A stretch of 64,000 bases of DNA from Tenderia sp965602225 (GCA_965602225.1 CBFCYE010000007.1:1-64000), one strand, 5' to 3'. Counted from the stretch's first letter, positions 1 to 9,640 are shown. Notes: generated by a model not told the origin, from the sequence alone. Made by a program: numbers and translations.

Positions 1-1407
1 GATCTGCAACAGGCAAAAGCAGTGTTGGCTGAATTGCAGGAAGAGGCTACCGGAACCTTTAGCAAGGTAAGGCTTGAAGTGGATGACCTGGTTGGTTTTG
101 AACCGTTGCCAGGGGATGATTTTTTGCGTACGCCAGCAGCGGTGAAGGTGACAGAAAAGAAGGTGTCGGCTGACGGCAGTCGCAGTTCGGACGAAGTGCC
201 TGCCCAGGTCAATGAACAACTTGATACTGATAATGCTGTAGCTGACATCGATGATAAGCAACAGACGGCGGCATGTGATTTTGAGCCAAGTTTCTCTAGT
301 GAGCCTCGTCCAGAAACAAATGCCACTGCGGCGGTTGAAGATCATTCTCTGGATGATGCTGACAATGTTGTATACCAAAAATTTGAATCAGGTGAGCAAC
401 CAGGCTTTGATGTTGAACCAGTCGTTGAACAAGTTAGCTCATGGAAAAAGCCAGTAGCCATCATTGCTCTGCTTGCTGTGGTGCTTATGTTTATAGCGCT
501 ATTTTTTACGGCGGATATTAAAAAGTTGCTAGCTGGTGTTCGGGCTAATACTTCAGCAGGGGGCGTTGTTGAACTACAGAAACCGCAAACAAAGACTGCT
601 CACCAATTTGAGTCGTTGCCAGTGACTACGGCCATCAATAAAACAGTGATGCCCACATCACGGCTTGAGACTAATGCTTCTGTCTTGGCCGAAGACACGC
701 AGGTTCAGGTACCAGAAATGGAAGAGACTGTTGCTGAGTTGGCAAATAACAAACCACCAGATAGTTTGGTGGCGATAGAAAAACCTGTGGTCGTTGCTAG
801 TCCTGAGATAACGAAAAAACCTGTTCAGCCAGAAATATTAAAACCAGAGCCTAAACCAGTTGCGCAACAGCCTGTAAAGCCTGAAAAGACACAACAGAAA
901 GAAGTCGTTCTAGCCAAAACCAATAAGCCTGCTGTAACTACAAAAGTCGTTCCGAAGTTGGAGGTCAATGCGTCGCAGCCAGTGGCAACGGCGGATATTG
1001 AATTGCCACCAGAGCTTGTGAACGATCAATTGGCGACAGAATTAGATTCTGATTCAGAATCTACGGCCCTGGTTTTTGATCTGATTTTTTACTATGAATC
1101 TGGCGACCTTGATGGTTTTTCCGCTTTGTTTGCCAAGGACGCAGTGGCAGATGGTGTGAGTGGTATTGCTGAAATAGGCAAGGATTATAAAAGCCTGTTT
1201 TCATCAACTGGCTTGCGTAAGATGCGAGTAGAAGATATGCAGTGGCAACATGACGCTGACAGGTCTAGTGGCAGTGGTAGGTTTTTTGTCTCAGTATGGC
1301 GAGACCTTGGCGGCAAGCCGTTTGTCCAGCAAGGCAGATTGAATATTGAGCTTGTAAAAAATGGAGATAAGCAGCTAGTTACAAGCATAAACCACTATAT
1401 AGACTAA
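1..1407 (+). CDS. Membrane-anchored protein with C-terminal NTF2-like domain (5' partial)
   Basis: The reading frame is open to the first base of the window, so the true start lies upstream; the GTG at 22 is only the first in-window start. Counting from that GTG, residues 1-140 are acidic and low in complexity. One hydrophobic segment follows at about 143-165 (IALLAVVLMFIALFF). A long Lys/Pro/Glu-rich linker comes next at about 225-300, with repeated KP and EKP units typical of a periplasm-spanning stalk. The last 110 residues look like a SnoaL/NTF2-like fold (FYYESGDLDGFSALF). The likely topology is N-terminus in the cytoplasm and the NTF2-like domain in the periplasm. The next two genes are co-directional. 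The function is unknown; the fold call is by pattern only. Confidence 0.7.
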   Translation, partial: DLQQAKAVLAELQEEATGTFSKVRLEVDDLVGFEPLPGDDFLRTPAAVKVTEKKVSADGSRSSDEVPAQVNEQLDTDNAVADIDDKQQTAACDFEPSFSSEPRPETNATAAVEDHSLDDADNVVYQKFESGEQPGFDVEPVVEQVSSWKKPVAIIALLAVVLMFIALFFTADIKKLLAGVRANTSAGGVVELQKPQTKTAHQFESLPVTTAINKTVMPTSRLETNASVLAEDTQVQVPEMEETVAELANNKPPDSLVAIEKPVVVASPEITKKPVQPEILKPEPKPVAQQPVKPEKTQQKEVVLAKTNKPAVTTKVVPKLEVNASQPVATADIELPPELVNDQLATELDSDSESTALVFDLIFYYESGDLDGFSALFAKDAVADGVSGIAEIGKDYKSLFSSTGLRKMRVEDMQWQHDADRSSGSGRFFVSVWRDLGGKPFVQQGRLNIELVKNGDKQLVTSINHYID

Positions 1408-1449
1408 ACTATTGCGCCGAGGGCGTATTCTGTCAAAAGGATATTGGCT

Positions 1450-2052
1450 GTGGAAATAAGGCAACTCAGATTTGCCATACTTTTTTTGGTGCTGCTTATG
1501 CCTGTTAACGCCCAGGCAATAGCGATAGGCATGCCACTACCAAGTGCCAGGCTGGGACTTGCAGTTGGCGTTGCTAACCTTTCCGTAAATGACCCGAATG
1601 CCGAAACTGGTAATGAGTGGGTCATCAGACCAATAAATATTATCTATACTGATGAACTGATGGCGTCTCGTCGCTATTGGCTTGAGGCCTTTTTCCAGGA
1701 TGCTGTGTTGCCAGCTTCGCAGTATCAGCTTGGCCAGCATGTTACCCAGCTTGGCGGTCGGGCCAGTCTGCAACGGCGTGTCGGCACGGTCAGTGTTGGG
1801 GCGTCGTGGATTGGGGCTGGTTTGCAGGTTTCGTATGATAGCTTCGAAAAACGTCACACAGTAGATTCGGCAGGATATTTTCTAAAAAGCTACCCCGATC
1901 GTTCAGGCGGGCAAGCAGCAGTGCTTTTGAATTATATGTTTGAAAAGAATATTTCTGGTCGTGATGTCGGGATTAAATTGGAACAAAGTATTCCACTGGC
2001 TGATGGCGTAAGTGAATTTACAATAGCCGTATCGTTGTTGTTCGATTACTGA
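1450..2052 (+). CDS. Small outer-membrane beta-barrel-like exported protein
   Basis: This is a protein of about 200 residues with an N-terminal signal peptide (hydrophobic stretch LRFAILFLVLLM, then an Ala-rich cleavage region ending NAQA). The remainder alternates polar and hydrophobic residues and ends in an aromatic residue (LLFDY), as expected of an outer-membrane beta-barrel. GTG at 1450 is preferred to the TTG at 1444 because AAAAGGA ends at 1441, eight bases before the GTG. It lies 42 bp after the preceding stop and 15 bp before the lipoprotein gene, so the three genes are probably one transcript. I do not recognise a named family. Confidence 0.65.
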   Translation: MEIRQLRFAILFLVLLMPVNAQAIAIGMPLPSARLGLAVGVANLSVNDPNAETGNEWVIRPINIIYTDELMASRRYWLEAFFQDAVLPASQYQLGQHVTQLGGRASLQRRVGTVSVGASWIGAGLQVSYDSFEKRHTVDSAGYFLKSYPDRSGGQAAVLLNYMFEKNISGRDVGIKLEQSIPLADGVSEFTIAVSLLFDY

Positions 2053-2067
2053 CGTGAGGGATGAACA

Positions 2068-5000
2068 ATGGGTGTTTTAGGTCGACTATCAACGGCTTTA
2101 TTATTGGCGCTGTCTCTGCCTGGCCTGGTGGCTTGCAATGGTGTTCCGGGAGCCGAGTCTGCTGATGTTGCGCCACAACGGCCTTCATCCACCGTTTCCG
2201 GTTTTGTTGTTGATGATGCCATTAGTGGTGCTTTAATCAATGTCTATGCCTTTGACAATGGCGTACAGGGTGAATTGCTGGCCAGTACCATTACGGGCCC
2301 TGATGGGGCTTATGAAATTGAGATTGATATCCTTGAGCAACGCCCGTTGCTGATTGAAGCGCGCGGTGGCAGCTACGTTGAGTTGGCCACCGATCAGAAA
2401 ATTAACCTGAAAGATGATGAAGTGCTCAGGGCTGTGACAATCTATCAGCCTGATCAACCCCTTTCGTTGATGGTAACCCCATTGACTCACCTTGTGACTG
2501 CCTTGGTGGAGTATCAAACATCAACCGGCAAGAGTGTCGAACAAGCCATTGCCGATGCGACAACAGAGATCAATTCGCTGTTTGGTTTTGATGTGGCCTC
2601 GGTCTATCCACGCAGCATCGCCGATCAGGGGGTGGATAGTGGTTTAGTTGATGAACATCTTTATGGTTTTTTTCTATCGGCCCTGTCCAGCTGGACCAAG
2701 CGTGTCAGTGAATTGAATGATCTGGCTCCGCATGAGGTTTATAACAGTATTGGTCTGAGCCAAATTTTGTATAACGAGATAGTCTCTGATGGCCTGCTGG
2801 ATGGTAAGGCCGCCATTCATGGTTCGGATAAAAAAACTGAGTTAGCGCTGGGAGTTGTGGGCTTAGGACCAGACAGATATCGACTTGCATTTGCCCAGCA
2901 TATGCTGGCAATGGCCGCAGGGCCGGCCAATGCCACCTCTGTTACGGTGGAGCAGCTCAGGCCATTTGCTTTTCAGTTTGTTAATAGTGAACACCGACTG
3001 TTTGATGGTGTGGTAATGCAACTGGTGGGTGATCAGATTCAGATTACTACAGATGAAAATCTGGGAAATTACCGCAACGGCGTTTTTGAATATGTCATTT
3101 CGCTTGGTTCACCTGAAATGATCAGCAGCGTTAGCTTTACGATTGATGGCCAGCCATTAGCAACAGGTCTGGTTCCGGGTGAAATGGTGTTGTCTGTTGA
3201 TTCGCGACAGTACCTGGATGGTGAGCATGTAATTATGATGGTAGCCAAAGACTGGTTAGGTAATGTTGTTGCCAGTCATTCTTCCGTTTTTAACTTCGAC
3301 AACACAGCGCCTTTTGTAAGTGTTGCCTCGGGTCTGTATACAAATGATCAGAGCTATATCCTGAGTGGTGAGGTGTCAGATAACGGCGCCGGTATTGTTC
3401 TGTTTCAGATACAGGGCAAACCTGTGTCAATCAATGCAGATAATAGCTGGTCAGTTGAGCTGCAGCTCGAAGCTGGTAATACCCCGGTTTCAATATTGTT
3501 AAGAGATGCTGCGGGAAATGAATTTTCTGAAGACTATGTTGTTACTCCTGATCAAACTGCCCCTGTCATAGATAGTAGTCTTGGTCATGGCGTGGCCAGG
3601 TTTTCCATCGGTGCGGGGCAGTCTGAAGTAGCGGTTTTGGAGGATGAAAATTCGAACAAGCCACTTTTCATAGAAACAAGCAGGGTGGATCTGGATGGCT
3701 TGTCAATCACGCGCACATCACTGGAAACAGGCGAAGTCCCTTATTTTTCCTTTCATGTTTATGATCCCATTATCGACGGTATTTCAACGGCGACAAATGC
3801 GCTTGCCGTACAAGTTCGTTATGAGAAGAATGGTATAGCCATTTCTGACTGGAGAACGCTTACACGCATTGGAGGTGAATTTCTTGTGCCGCTGGCCTCT
3901 GAGACTCTGCACAGCACATGGCATCAGGCAACACCTGCAGATGAGCATGCTGTACATGTAAAGGTGCAGGATAAGGCCGGCAATATAGGTGAAAAGCGGT
4001 TTGTTTTTAAGGCTGATTTTGTCGTACCCGAGATCACTGTTGATCAGGTTGATGATTTGAACCTGGAGCTCTTTACCAATACGCCTTTCTCCAACCGGGG
4101 GGCGCTGCATGAAAAGGACTTAGCTGCCGTTGCATATACCTTTACCAATACAGCGGGTAAAGCTATTTATATTCAACCATCTGACTTGGGTAATCATGTT
4201 GCCAGGCGTGAGTTTGAGCAACTGGTGCGTGAACACAAGGCCCGTCTGGTGTCGACGCCAATGTGGCGGGTCGGTGTGATCGAGAATGTTTCCGATATGT
4301 GTCTGGCAACCTTCATTACTCGTCGTTTTCAAGAGGTGAATGAGATTTATCACTTCAATGGTGCTGGCTGGGTGAAAGTTGTGACACCGGCATCGACTAC
4401 TGGTGAGGTGTTTGATGTCTTCTCTGATACGCCGCCGGCTGATTCTGAACTGGGGGATGTTGATTTTGCCACGTTGTTTGACAGCGTGTTTGCTCAAAGC
4501 CAGTCAGTATCCAATGATGCGTTTTCTAGCACCACGACCAGCTATGACTATGACTATCTGTTGAATATTTCAACCTCGCAGGGAATCTCCCAGCCGGTTT
4601 ATGTAGATGGCTGGCAGCGTAGTGTCGATTACACGAATCCAGCAATCGAGGATGAAGTGGTTGGTTGTAATGCGGTGCCTTATTTTAAACAATTTGAGCG
4701 CTATAGTTATGAGTCTGAGCCGGGTTACCCCAAAGACAGTTTGTCGTTATTGAATGAGCAGCAGTCATTTTCCAGCAGTGATTATGGGGTGTTGAATGAA
4801 ACCTTGAATGTTGAAATTAGCCCTGTGAGTGGCTGGTACAGAATCCCTGCTGGCCACACAGCAGTTATCAGTAAGCATGTGCAGACACCCGCATTGACAG
4901 TTGATGATGATGTGGCGGTTGCCAATGCAGGAACCGACGCAACATACACGCCACTCTTGTATGACCAATCCATTAGCTGGTCGGTTAATCGGCAGTTAAC

Positions 5001-5103
5001 GATTAGTACAATTCATGATGCCGGGGCCGACAATATTTTTTCGATGACAATCAATGAAATCGAAGCAGGCAGTGATGCTGTGGTTTATTCAATCAGCCGA
5101 TGA
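2068..5103 (+). CDS. Large exported lipoprotein with carboxypeptidase-regulatory and Ig-like domains
   Basis: This 1011-aa protein has a lipoprotein signal: a hydrophobic run and then the lipobox LVAC, with Cys23 as the predicted lipidated residue. Residues of about 40-110 look like a carboxypeptidase-regulatory/CnaB-like fold (TGPDGAYEI). A mostly helical part follows at about 130-310. Bacterial Ig-like units begin near 340, with recurring motifs such as FDNTAPFV and VTPDQTAPVI. The C-terminal third has no recognisable family. ATG at 2068 has GTGAGGG seven bases upstream. The architecture suggests a surface or periplasmic adhesin-like protein. It converges on the glutamate dehydrogenase gene with a 13-bp gap and no obvious terminator. 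Confidence 0.7.
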   Translation: MGVLGRLSTALLLALSLPGLVACNGVPGAESADVAPQRPSSTVSGFVVDDAISGALINVYAFDNGVQGELLASTITGPDGAYEIEIDILEQRPLLIEARGGSYVELATDQKINLKDDEVLRAVTIYQPDQPLSLMVTPLTHLVTALVEYQTSTGKSVEQAIADATTEINSLFGFDVASVYPRSIADQGVDSGLVDEHLYGFFLSALSSWTKRVSELNDLAPHEVYNSIGLSQILYNEIVSDGLLDGKAAIHGSDKKTELALGVVGLGPDRYRLAFAQHMLAMAAGPANATSVTVEQLRPFAFQFVNSEHRLFDGVVMQLVGDQIQITTDENLGNYRNGVFEYVISLGSPEMISSVSFTIDGQPLATGLVPGEMVLSVDSRQYLDGEHVIMMVAKDWLGNVVASHSSVFNFDNTAPFVSVASGLYTNDQSYILSGEVSDNGAGIVLFQIQGKPVSINADNSWSVELQLEAGNTPVSILLRDAAGNEFSEDYVVTPDQTAPVIDSSLGHGVARFSIGAGQSEVAVLEDENSNKPLFIETSRVDLDGLSITRTSLETGEVPYFSFHVYDPIIDGISTATNALAVQVRYEKNGIAISDWRTLTRIGGEFLVPLASETLHSTWHQATPADEHAVHVKVQDKAGNIGEKRFVFKADFVVPEITVDQVDDLNLELFTNTPFSNRGALHEKDLAAVAYTFTNTAGKAIYIQPSDLGNHVARREFEQLVREHKARLVSTPMWRVGVIENVSDMCLATFITRRFQEVNEIYHFNGAGWVKVVTPASTTGEVFDVFSDTPPADSELGDVDFATLFDSVFAQSQSVSNDAFSSTTTSYDYDYLLNISTSQGISQPVYVDGWQRSVDYTNPAIEDEVVGCNAVPYFKQFERYSYESEPGYPKDSLSLLNEQQSFSSSDYGVLNETLNVEISPVSGWYRIPAGHTAVISKHVQTPALTVDDDVAVANAGTDATYTPLLYDQSISWSVNRQLTISTIHDAGADNIFSMTINEIEAGSDAVVYSISR

Positions 5104-5116
5104 TTTAAGCTTATTT

Positions 5117-6541
5117 TTAATAAATACCAAGATCCAGATAACTGCGCGAAATTTTTTCGATGGCAATCATATAACCGGCGGTGCGTAGATCCTTTACTTT
5201 TTTATTGCTGTTGAGCATTTCGCTTAGCTGTTGATAACCATTACGCATGGTGTCATCCAGCCCTGAATTGACCAGGTCTTCTTCCGATGCACCACGAATC
5301 ACTTTTTTGCGAACATCATCGCTGATGCATTTGCCTGTCAGCTCTTCAAGTAGGTGGGCGAACTCACGGCTGCGCATCTCTTCATGACGGTGTTGCATGC
5401 GACCAAAGCGGATGTGTGACAGATTTCTGATCCACTCGAAATATGAAACGGTAACGCCACCGGCATTGGCATAGATATCTGGAATGATGACAATACCTTT
5501 GCTGCAGAGCAGTTTGTCGGCTTCAAAGGTGATCGGGCCGTTGGCGGCTTCGACGATTAGCTTGGCCTGAATACGGTCGGCGTTTTCATTGGTTATCGTT
5601 GCCTCCAGTGCCGCCGGGATCAGAATGTCGCATTCCAGCTCCAGTGCCTTGTGGCCATTTTCATCGAACAGGGCATTAGGGAAGCCTTTCATGGTTTTGT
5701 GTTCGTTGATGTGCGCGTGCAAAGCTTTAATATCAAGACCGTTGTCGTCGATCAACACACCTTCGCTTTTGATGACGGCGATAATCTTGGCATCGTCCTC
5801 GGTCGTTAACAGGTGGGTGGCATGAAAGCCAACATTGCCAAAGCCCTGGACGACAATGCGTTTGCCAGCCAGACCTGGTGTCAGACGAGCCTTCTGGACA
5901 TCGGCCGGGTGGCGGAAGAATTCCTGAATCGCATATTGCACGCCGCGGCCGGTGGCTTCGGTACGGCCACGGATGCCACCATGCTGAATCGGTTTGCCGG
6001 TGACGCAGGCCTGATAGTTGATGTCGTCAGGAAACAGGTGTTTATAGGTGTCGGCCATCCAGGCCATTTCACGCTGCCCCGTGCCGACATCGGGTGCTGG
6101 CACATTGGTGGATGGGCTGAGAAAACCTTTGCGTACCAGTTCGGTAGTGAAGCGGCGGGTGATCATCTGCATCTCATCACGGCTGTACTTGCTTGGGTCG
6201 ATTAACAATGCACCTTTGGAACCACCGAAGGGGATGTCCATCAGGGCACACTTGTAACTCATTAGCGATGCTAAAGCCTCTACTTCATCTTGATTGACGT
6301 AAGGGGCATAACGAATCCCGCCCTTGGCTGGCAGCCGATGGGTGCTGTGTACCGCACGCCAGCCGGTGAACATCTCAATCTTGTCGCGGATCTTGACCGG
6401 GAAGGTAACCTGGATGATGGAGGAGCAGGCCTTAATTGCTGCGGCGGTGTCTACTTCCAGGTCCATTGCTGCAATAGCCTGATCAACCTGATAGTTCACA
6501 TTTTGGCTAAATGTGAGTGTGTTCGTGGTTGGCTCGGTCAT
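5117..6541 (-). CDS. gdhA: Glu/Leu/Phe/Val-type glutamate dehydrogenase
   Basis: The enzyme oxidatively deaminates glutamate to 2-oxoglutarate and ammonia with NAD(P), in the cytoplasm. The 474-aa protein carries the substrate-binding and catalytic region (LPAKGGIRY, then K97 in SYKCALMDIPFGGSKG and K109) and a Rossmann dinucleotide fold (VVQGFGNVG). These are the hallmarks of the hexameric Glu/Leu/Phe/Val dehydrogenases, and the length is slightly above the usual 410-450. A near-perfect ribosome-binding site (AAGGAGG) precedes the ATG at 6541. It is monocistronic between a convergent lipoprotein gene and the arsenosugar set. The coenzyme preference cannot be read with certainty. Confidence 0.92.
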   Translation of the reverse strand: MTEPTTNTLTFSQNVNYQVDQAIAAMDLEVDTAAAIKACSSIIQVTFPVKIRDKIEMFTGWRAVHSTHRLPAKGGIRYAPYVNQDEVEALASLMSYKCALMDIPFGGSKGALLIDPSKYSRDEMQMITRRFTTELVRKGFLSPSTNVPAPDVGTGQREMAWMADTYKHLFPDDINYQACVTGKPIQHGGIRGRTEATGRGVQYAIQEFFRHPADVQKARLTPGLAGKRIVVQGFGNVGFHATHLLTTEDDAKIIAVIKSEGVLIDDNGLDIKALHAHINEHKTMKGFPNALFDENGHKALELECDILIPAALEATITNENADRIQAKLIVEAANGPITFEADKLLCSKGIVIIPDIYANAGGVTVSYFEWIRNLSHIRFGRMQHRHEEMRSREFAHLLEELTGKCISDDVRKKVIRGASEEDLVNSGLDDTMRNGYQQLSEMLNSNKKVKDLRTAGYMIAIEKISRSYLDLGIY

Positions 6542-6594
6542 CAGTTGCCTCCTTGGCCTGAATGATTGTATCTATATCTATGGAGAACTAGGAT

Positions 6595-7242
6595 TCATGC
6601 ATTTATCAGCGGCAGATTATGGGGATTGTTTAGTCCAAGTTGCTTGAGTTTATCCAGATCTTCAGGCCTGTCCAGGTCCCAGGTGGTGGTCAGTTCAAAC
6701 CAGCTGGCATTCTGTTTATCGAGTTGTCCCCGGGTTTGTCTGAGGACATGGTTACTGCCCCAATCAATATCCTGAAAAATGGTGGCATTTGTCTTGTTAA
6801 GCCCAATCAGGACATAACCACCGTCAGCGGCGGGTTTAAGTACACACTCATGTTGCTCCAGAACGCTCAGTGCCTGTGCCAGGTCACTTGGTTGTAAGGC
6901 AGGGCAGTCGCAGCCAATCAGAATGGCGCGTTCGGCCTTGGCCAGGGTTTGGCTAAAGGCGTGGTTCATTCGCTCGCCCAGATTCGCGCCCTGCTGTTGT
7001 TTCAGGCTGATGGTGAAGTGTTGTTGACAGTGTTTGAAAAAGGCATGTTCAGGTTGGTCGGCACACCAAAGTTCTACCTGACATAGCCTGGCCTGAGTGG
7101 CGGTAGTCAGTGTCTGCCACACGAGTTGGGTATGCAGTTCTGCGGCGGCCTGTGCACCAATGGCGGGGATCAGGCGGGTCTTGCACTGCCCCGGAATCGG
7201 CGCCTTGGCAAAGATGATGATGCGTGCATTTGGAAATAACAT
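6595..7242 (-). CDS. TIGR04282-type glycosyltransferase (DUF2064), arsenosugar-associated
   Basis: This is a GT-A-like nucleotidyl/glycosyl transferase of about 215 residues. It opens with the family motif IIIFAKAPIPGQCKTRL, which resembles MobA/CofC-type nucleotide sites, and carries ILIGCDCPAL and the PAADGGYVLIGL region. ATG at 7242 is chosen because homologues begin close to this motif; a longer frame starts at 7284 inside the upstream gene. It lies directly downstream of the TIGR04283 gene and arsS, and this trio recurs in genomes with arsenosugar biosynthesis. The exact sugar acceptor is not known to me. Confidence 0.85.
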   Translation of the reverse strand: MLFPNARIIIFAKAPIPGQCKTRLIPAIGAQAAAELHTQLVWQTLTTATQARLCQVELWCADQPEHAFFKHCQQHFTISLKQQQGANLGERMNHAFSQTLAKAERAILIGCDCPALQPSDLAQALSVLEQHECVLKPAADGGYVLIGLNKTNATIFQDIDWGSNHVLRQTRGQLDKQNASWFELTTTWDLDRPEDLDKLKQLGLNNPHNLPLINA

Positions 7243-7246
7243 CCGC

Positions 7247-7918
7247 TTAACGATACAGCCTGGCAAGTTGTTCCGGCTTGGCACCGCAAAAATAGGCCAG
7301 CCGCAACCGCCACATCAGGATGACAGTTTTTAAAATCCCGTATTGTTCCCAGCGGCGGCTGGAGGTGGTGAGTTTTGCCTTTATGCAAGCGGGGCGACTG
7401 TGACGCCTGAGTGTTTTGCTGATGGCAATGTCTTCCATTATGGCAATGTCAGCATAACCGCCAATGTTATTGAATAGCTCACGTTTGATGAAGATGGCCT
7501 GATCACCTGTAGCAATACCAGTGATGCCTGAGCGCCAGTTCATCATCAATTCAATAATTCTCAACAGTGGCTGCCTGCCCGTAAGCTGCACATCAAAGCG
7601 CCCCCATGATGTTGTCTGCAAGCCTTGTTGAATCAGCTCAACGGCACGACTAGGCAAGAGGGTGTCAGCGTGCAGAAATAACAACACATCGCCACCGGCT
7701 TGCTGTGCGCCGCTGTTCATCTGTCGGGCACGCCCCTTGGCTGAGTCGATGATATGGTCTGCCAGTGGTCTGGCAAGTTTGATGGTTACATCATCACTGC
7801 CACCATCGGCGATGATGATTTCATGACCCTGTTGCCGTAGTGATTGCAGTGGCTGCAACGTAGCGACAATATTGTCGGCCTCGTTAAAGGTCGGGACGAT
7901 GATGGAAACTTTGTCCAT
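7247..7918 (-). CDS. TIGR04283-type family 2 glycosyltransferase, arsenosugar-associated
   Basis: This is a family 2 glycosyltransferase of about 223 residues. It opens with the classic start KVSIIVPTFNEADNI, followed by IIIADGGSDD and FLHADTLLP. The DxD-like site HAD and the QAIFIKRELF block fit the TIGR04283 subfamily. ATG at 7918 is preferred over the 7945 start, which lies within arsS. The gene sits between arsS (overlap or gap of a few bases) and the TIGR04282 gene, so translation is probably coupled. The predicted role is sugar transfer during arsenosugar or related lipid formation. This role is inferred from the co-occurring genes, not shown by the sequence. Confidence 0.87.
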   Translation of the reverse strand: MDKVSIIVPTFNEADNIVATLQPLQSLRQQGHEIIIADGGSDDVTIKLARPLADHIIDSAKGRARQMNSGAQQAGGDVLLFLHADTLLPSRAVELIQQGLQTTSWGRFDVQLTGRQPLLRIIELMMNWRSGITGIATGDQAIFIKRELFNNIGGYADIAIMEDIAISKTLRRHSRPACIKAKLTTSSRRWEQYGILKTVILMWRLRLAYFCGAKPEQLARLYR

Positions 7919-7926
7919 GCGATTTT

Positions 7927-8886
7927 TTACAGCGCCCCGCCGCAACTACTGCCTTGCCCAGCAGTGCAGCCATAGCAGTGGTCCTTCACCACGATGGCCT
8001 TGCCGCTGATGTCCTGGCCTAGCAGATCCTTGATGTGGCTCTTGGGCTTGTCGCTTAGTGGTGCTGGCAAGTCGAGCATTTGGTTGAAGTCACAGTCATA
8101 GACATAGCCCTGCCAGTCGATACTGATCAGGCTGCGGCACATGACATTGTCGAGATTGTGCTGGCTGAAATTATCACGTAGCAGTTGCATGTAGCCTGCA
8201 AACTCACCCTTTGATATCAGCATGCTGCCAAAGCGCTGGATAGGCATGTTGGTAAGGGTGTAGAGATTGTTGAAGACAATGCCATGGTCTTGTCGCAGAC
8301 GTTCACGGTAGGCGTTTTCCAGTTCAAGTTGTGATGGCGGCAGTGAAGGCCCTTGCGGGTTATACATCAGTTCCAGCACCAGGCCGCTATCAGATTGGCC
8401 ATAACCAAGTTTATTGAGTAGTTTCAGTCCTTCAATGCTGGCATCAAACACACCCTTGCCGCGTTGTTTGTCGACATTGTCTTTTAGATAGCAGGGCAAT
8501 GAGGCCACCACCTCGACCTTGTTGTCGGCCAGAAACTGGGCCAGATGCTCTTGGTCGGGTTCAAACAGGATGGTCAGGTTGCAGCGGTCGATGACATGCA
8601 CGCCAAGCTTGCGGGCCTCTGTCACCAGATATCGAAAGTGTGGATTGAGTTCCGGCGCGCCACCGGTGAGGTCGAGTCTTTTTACAGTAGATGCCTTGAG
8701 AAACTCGATGAGTTGCTCGACAGTCTCGGCTGTCATGTTCTCTTCGCGTTTCGGCCCGGCGTTAACATGACAGTGCAGGCACTGCTGGTTGCAGCGATAA
8801 CCAAGATTGACCTGTAGCGTCTCCAGCTTGCCGCGCCTGATGGCGGGAAAGTTGGTCTGCTCTAGTAGCGGTAGTGTTGCGTGCAT
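7927..8886 (-). CDS. arsS: Arsenosugar biosynthesis radical SAM protein ArsS
   Basis: This is a radical SAM enzyme of 319 residues with the 4Fe-4S motif CxxxCxxC at C32/C36/C39 (YRCNQQCLHC). A Cys-rich C-terminus ends CYGCTAGQGSSCGG, typical of ArsS, and some family members carry selenocysteine in this tail. Here the tail positions are ordinary Cys codons. Known ArsS proteins add a 5'-deoxyadenosyl group to dimethylarsenite, a step toward arsenosugars. GAGGAAA precedes the ATG at 8886 by about six bases. It heads the arsS-TIGR04283-TIGR04282 group. No arsM methyltransferase is visible in the window, so the pathway must be completed elsewhere or serve another substrate. Confidence 0.9.
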   Translation of the reverse strand: MHATLPLLEQTNFPAIRRGKLETLQVNLGYRCNQQCLHCHVNAGPKREENMTAETVEQLIEFLKASTVKRLDLTGGAPELNPHFRYLVTEARKLGVHVIDRCNLTILFEPDQEHLAQFLADNKVEVVASLPCYLKDNVDKQRGKGVFDASIEGLKLLNKLGYGQSDSGLVLELMYNPQGPSLPPSQLELENAYRERLRQDHGIVFNNLYTLTNMPIQRFGSMLISKGEFAGYMQLLRDNFSQHNLDNVMCRSLISIDWQGYVYDCDFNQMLDLPAPLSDKPKSHIKDLLGQDISGKAIVVKDHCYGCTAGQGSSCGGAL

Positions 8887-8900
8887 GTGGTTTCCTCATC

Positions 8901-8922
8901 GGTGCGCATGGCGCACCCTACG
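8901..8922. repeat. REP-type palindrome, copy A
   Basis: This is a single copy of the GTAGGGTGCGC-NNN-GCGCACC palindrome, lying in the short gap between arsS and the TVP38 gene. It reads GGTGCGCATGGCGCACCCTA on the plus strand. The same unit recurs at 15.7, 51.9 and 54.4 kb. Confidence 0.8.
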
Positions 8923-8923
8923 T

Positions 8924-9640
8924 TTAATATGTTTTACGAAATTTTTTCACCATCACCGGCAGCAGAGCAAACAGACCGAGCAGGCCAAAGGCCAATAGAG
9001 TTTCTGCCGAGACCAGTTGATCAAGCGAGTCGATACGCCCCAGCGACTGGCCCAGGTTGGCGAAGACAAAACAGCCGGGCAGGATGCCGATGGCGGTGCC
9101 GACCACATAGGTGCGCAGTTTGATTGGCGTAAAGGCCGGCGCCAGATTGACCAGCCAGAACGGAAACAGCGGCACCAGGCGCAGGAATAACAGATAGTGC
9201 AAGGCGTTGTCGTTAAAACCGTTGATCAGTTTGGCCGCCATGCCACCATTTATTTTCTGTCGTGCGGCATCGGCAAACAGGTAACGGGCGGCAAGAAATA
9301 CCAGCGTGGCACCGAGGGTTGCGGCAACAAGGATCATGGCTGTGCCGACCCAGCGGCCAAACAGAAAGCCAACGGCAAGTGACAGCACGGTTGCGCCGGG
9401 AATACTGAATGCGGTTGAGGCGGTATAGATGATGATTGCCAACAGAACGGCTTGTAGATAGTTGCTCTCGGTATAGGCAAGCAAGGCATCGCGGTTGTTT
9501 TTGATGACGTCCAGGCTTAGATACTGATCACCGCCGAGAATAAAGAATGTCGCCAGCCCGCCAACAAACACAGTCAGGATGCCAAGTTTTAACCATTTTC
9601 CGCTGCTACTGCTCATTGTCTGTATGGGGGCTGCTTCCAT
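8924..9640 (-). CDS. TVP38/TMEM64 (SNARE-associated/DedA-like) membrane protein
   Basis: This is an integral inner-membrane protein of about 238 residues with five or six hydrophobic segments. It has the family core (FSIPGATVLSLAVGFLFG, then GATLVFLAARYLF and LRLVPLFPFWLVN). ATG at 9640 is preferred to 9655 because AAGGA lies six bases upstream of it. Members of this superfamily are implicated in lipid transport or flipping. Relatives are often found beside FAD-dependent disulfide reductases or ArsS-type genes; here the reductase is elsewhere, at 41-42.6 kb. It is probably co-transcribed with the DUF3179 gene upstream. Confidence 0.85.
   Translation of the reverse strand: MEAAPIQTMSSSSGKWLKLGILTVFVGGLATFFILGGDQYLSLDVIKNNRDALLAYTESNYLQAVLLAIIIYTASTAFSIPGATVLSLAVGFLFGRWVGTAMILVAATLGATLVFLAARYLFADAARQKINGGMAAKLINGFNDNALHYLLFLRLVPLFPFWLVNLAPAFTPIKLRTYVVGTAIGILPGCFVFANLGQSLGRIDSLDQLVSAETLLAFGLLGLFALLPVMVKKFRKTY

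Noticed and set aside
7927..8886. Possible selenocysteine site in ArsS
   Set aside because: The tail positions that are Sec in some relatives are ordinary Cys codons here, and the frame has no internal TGA.
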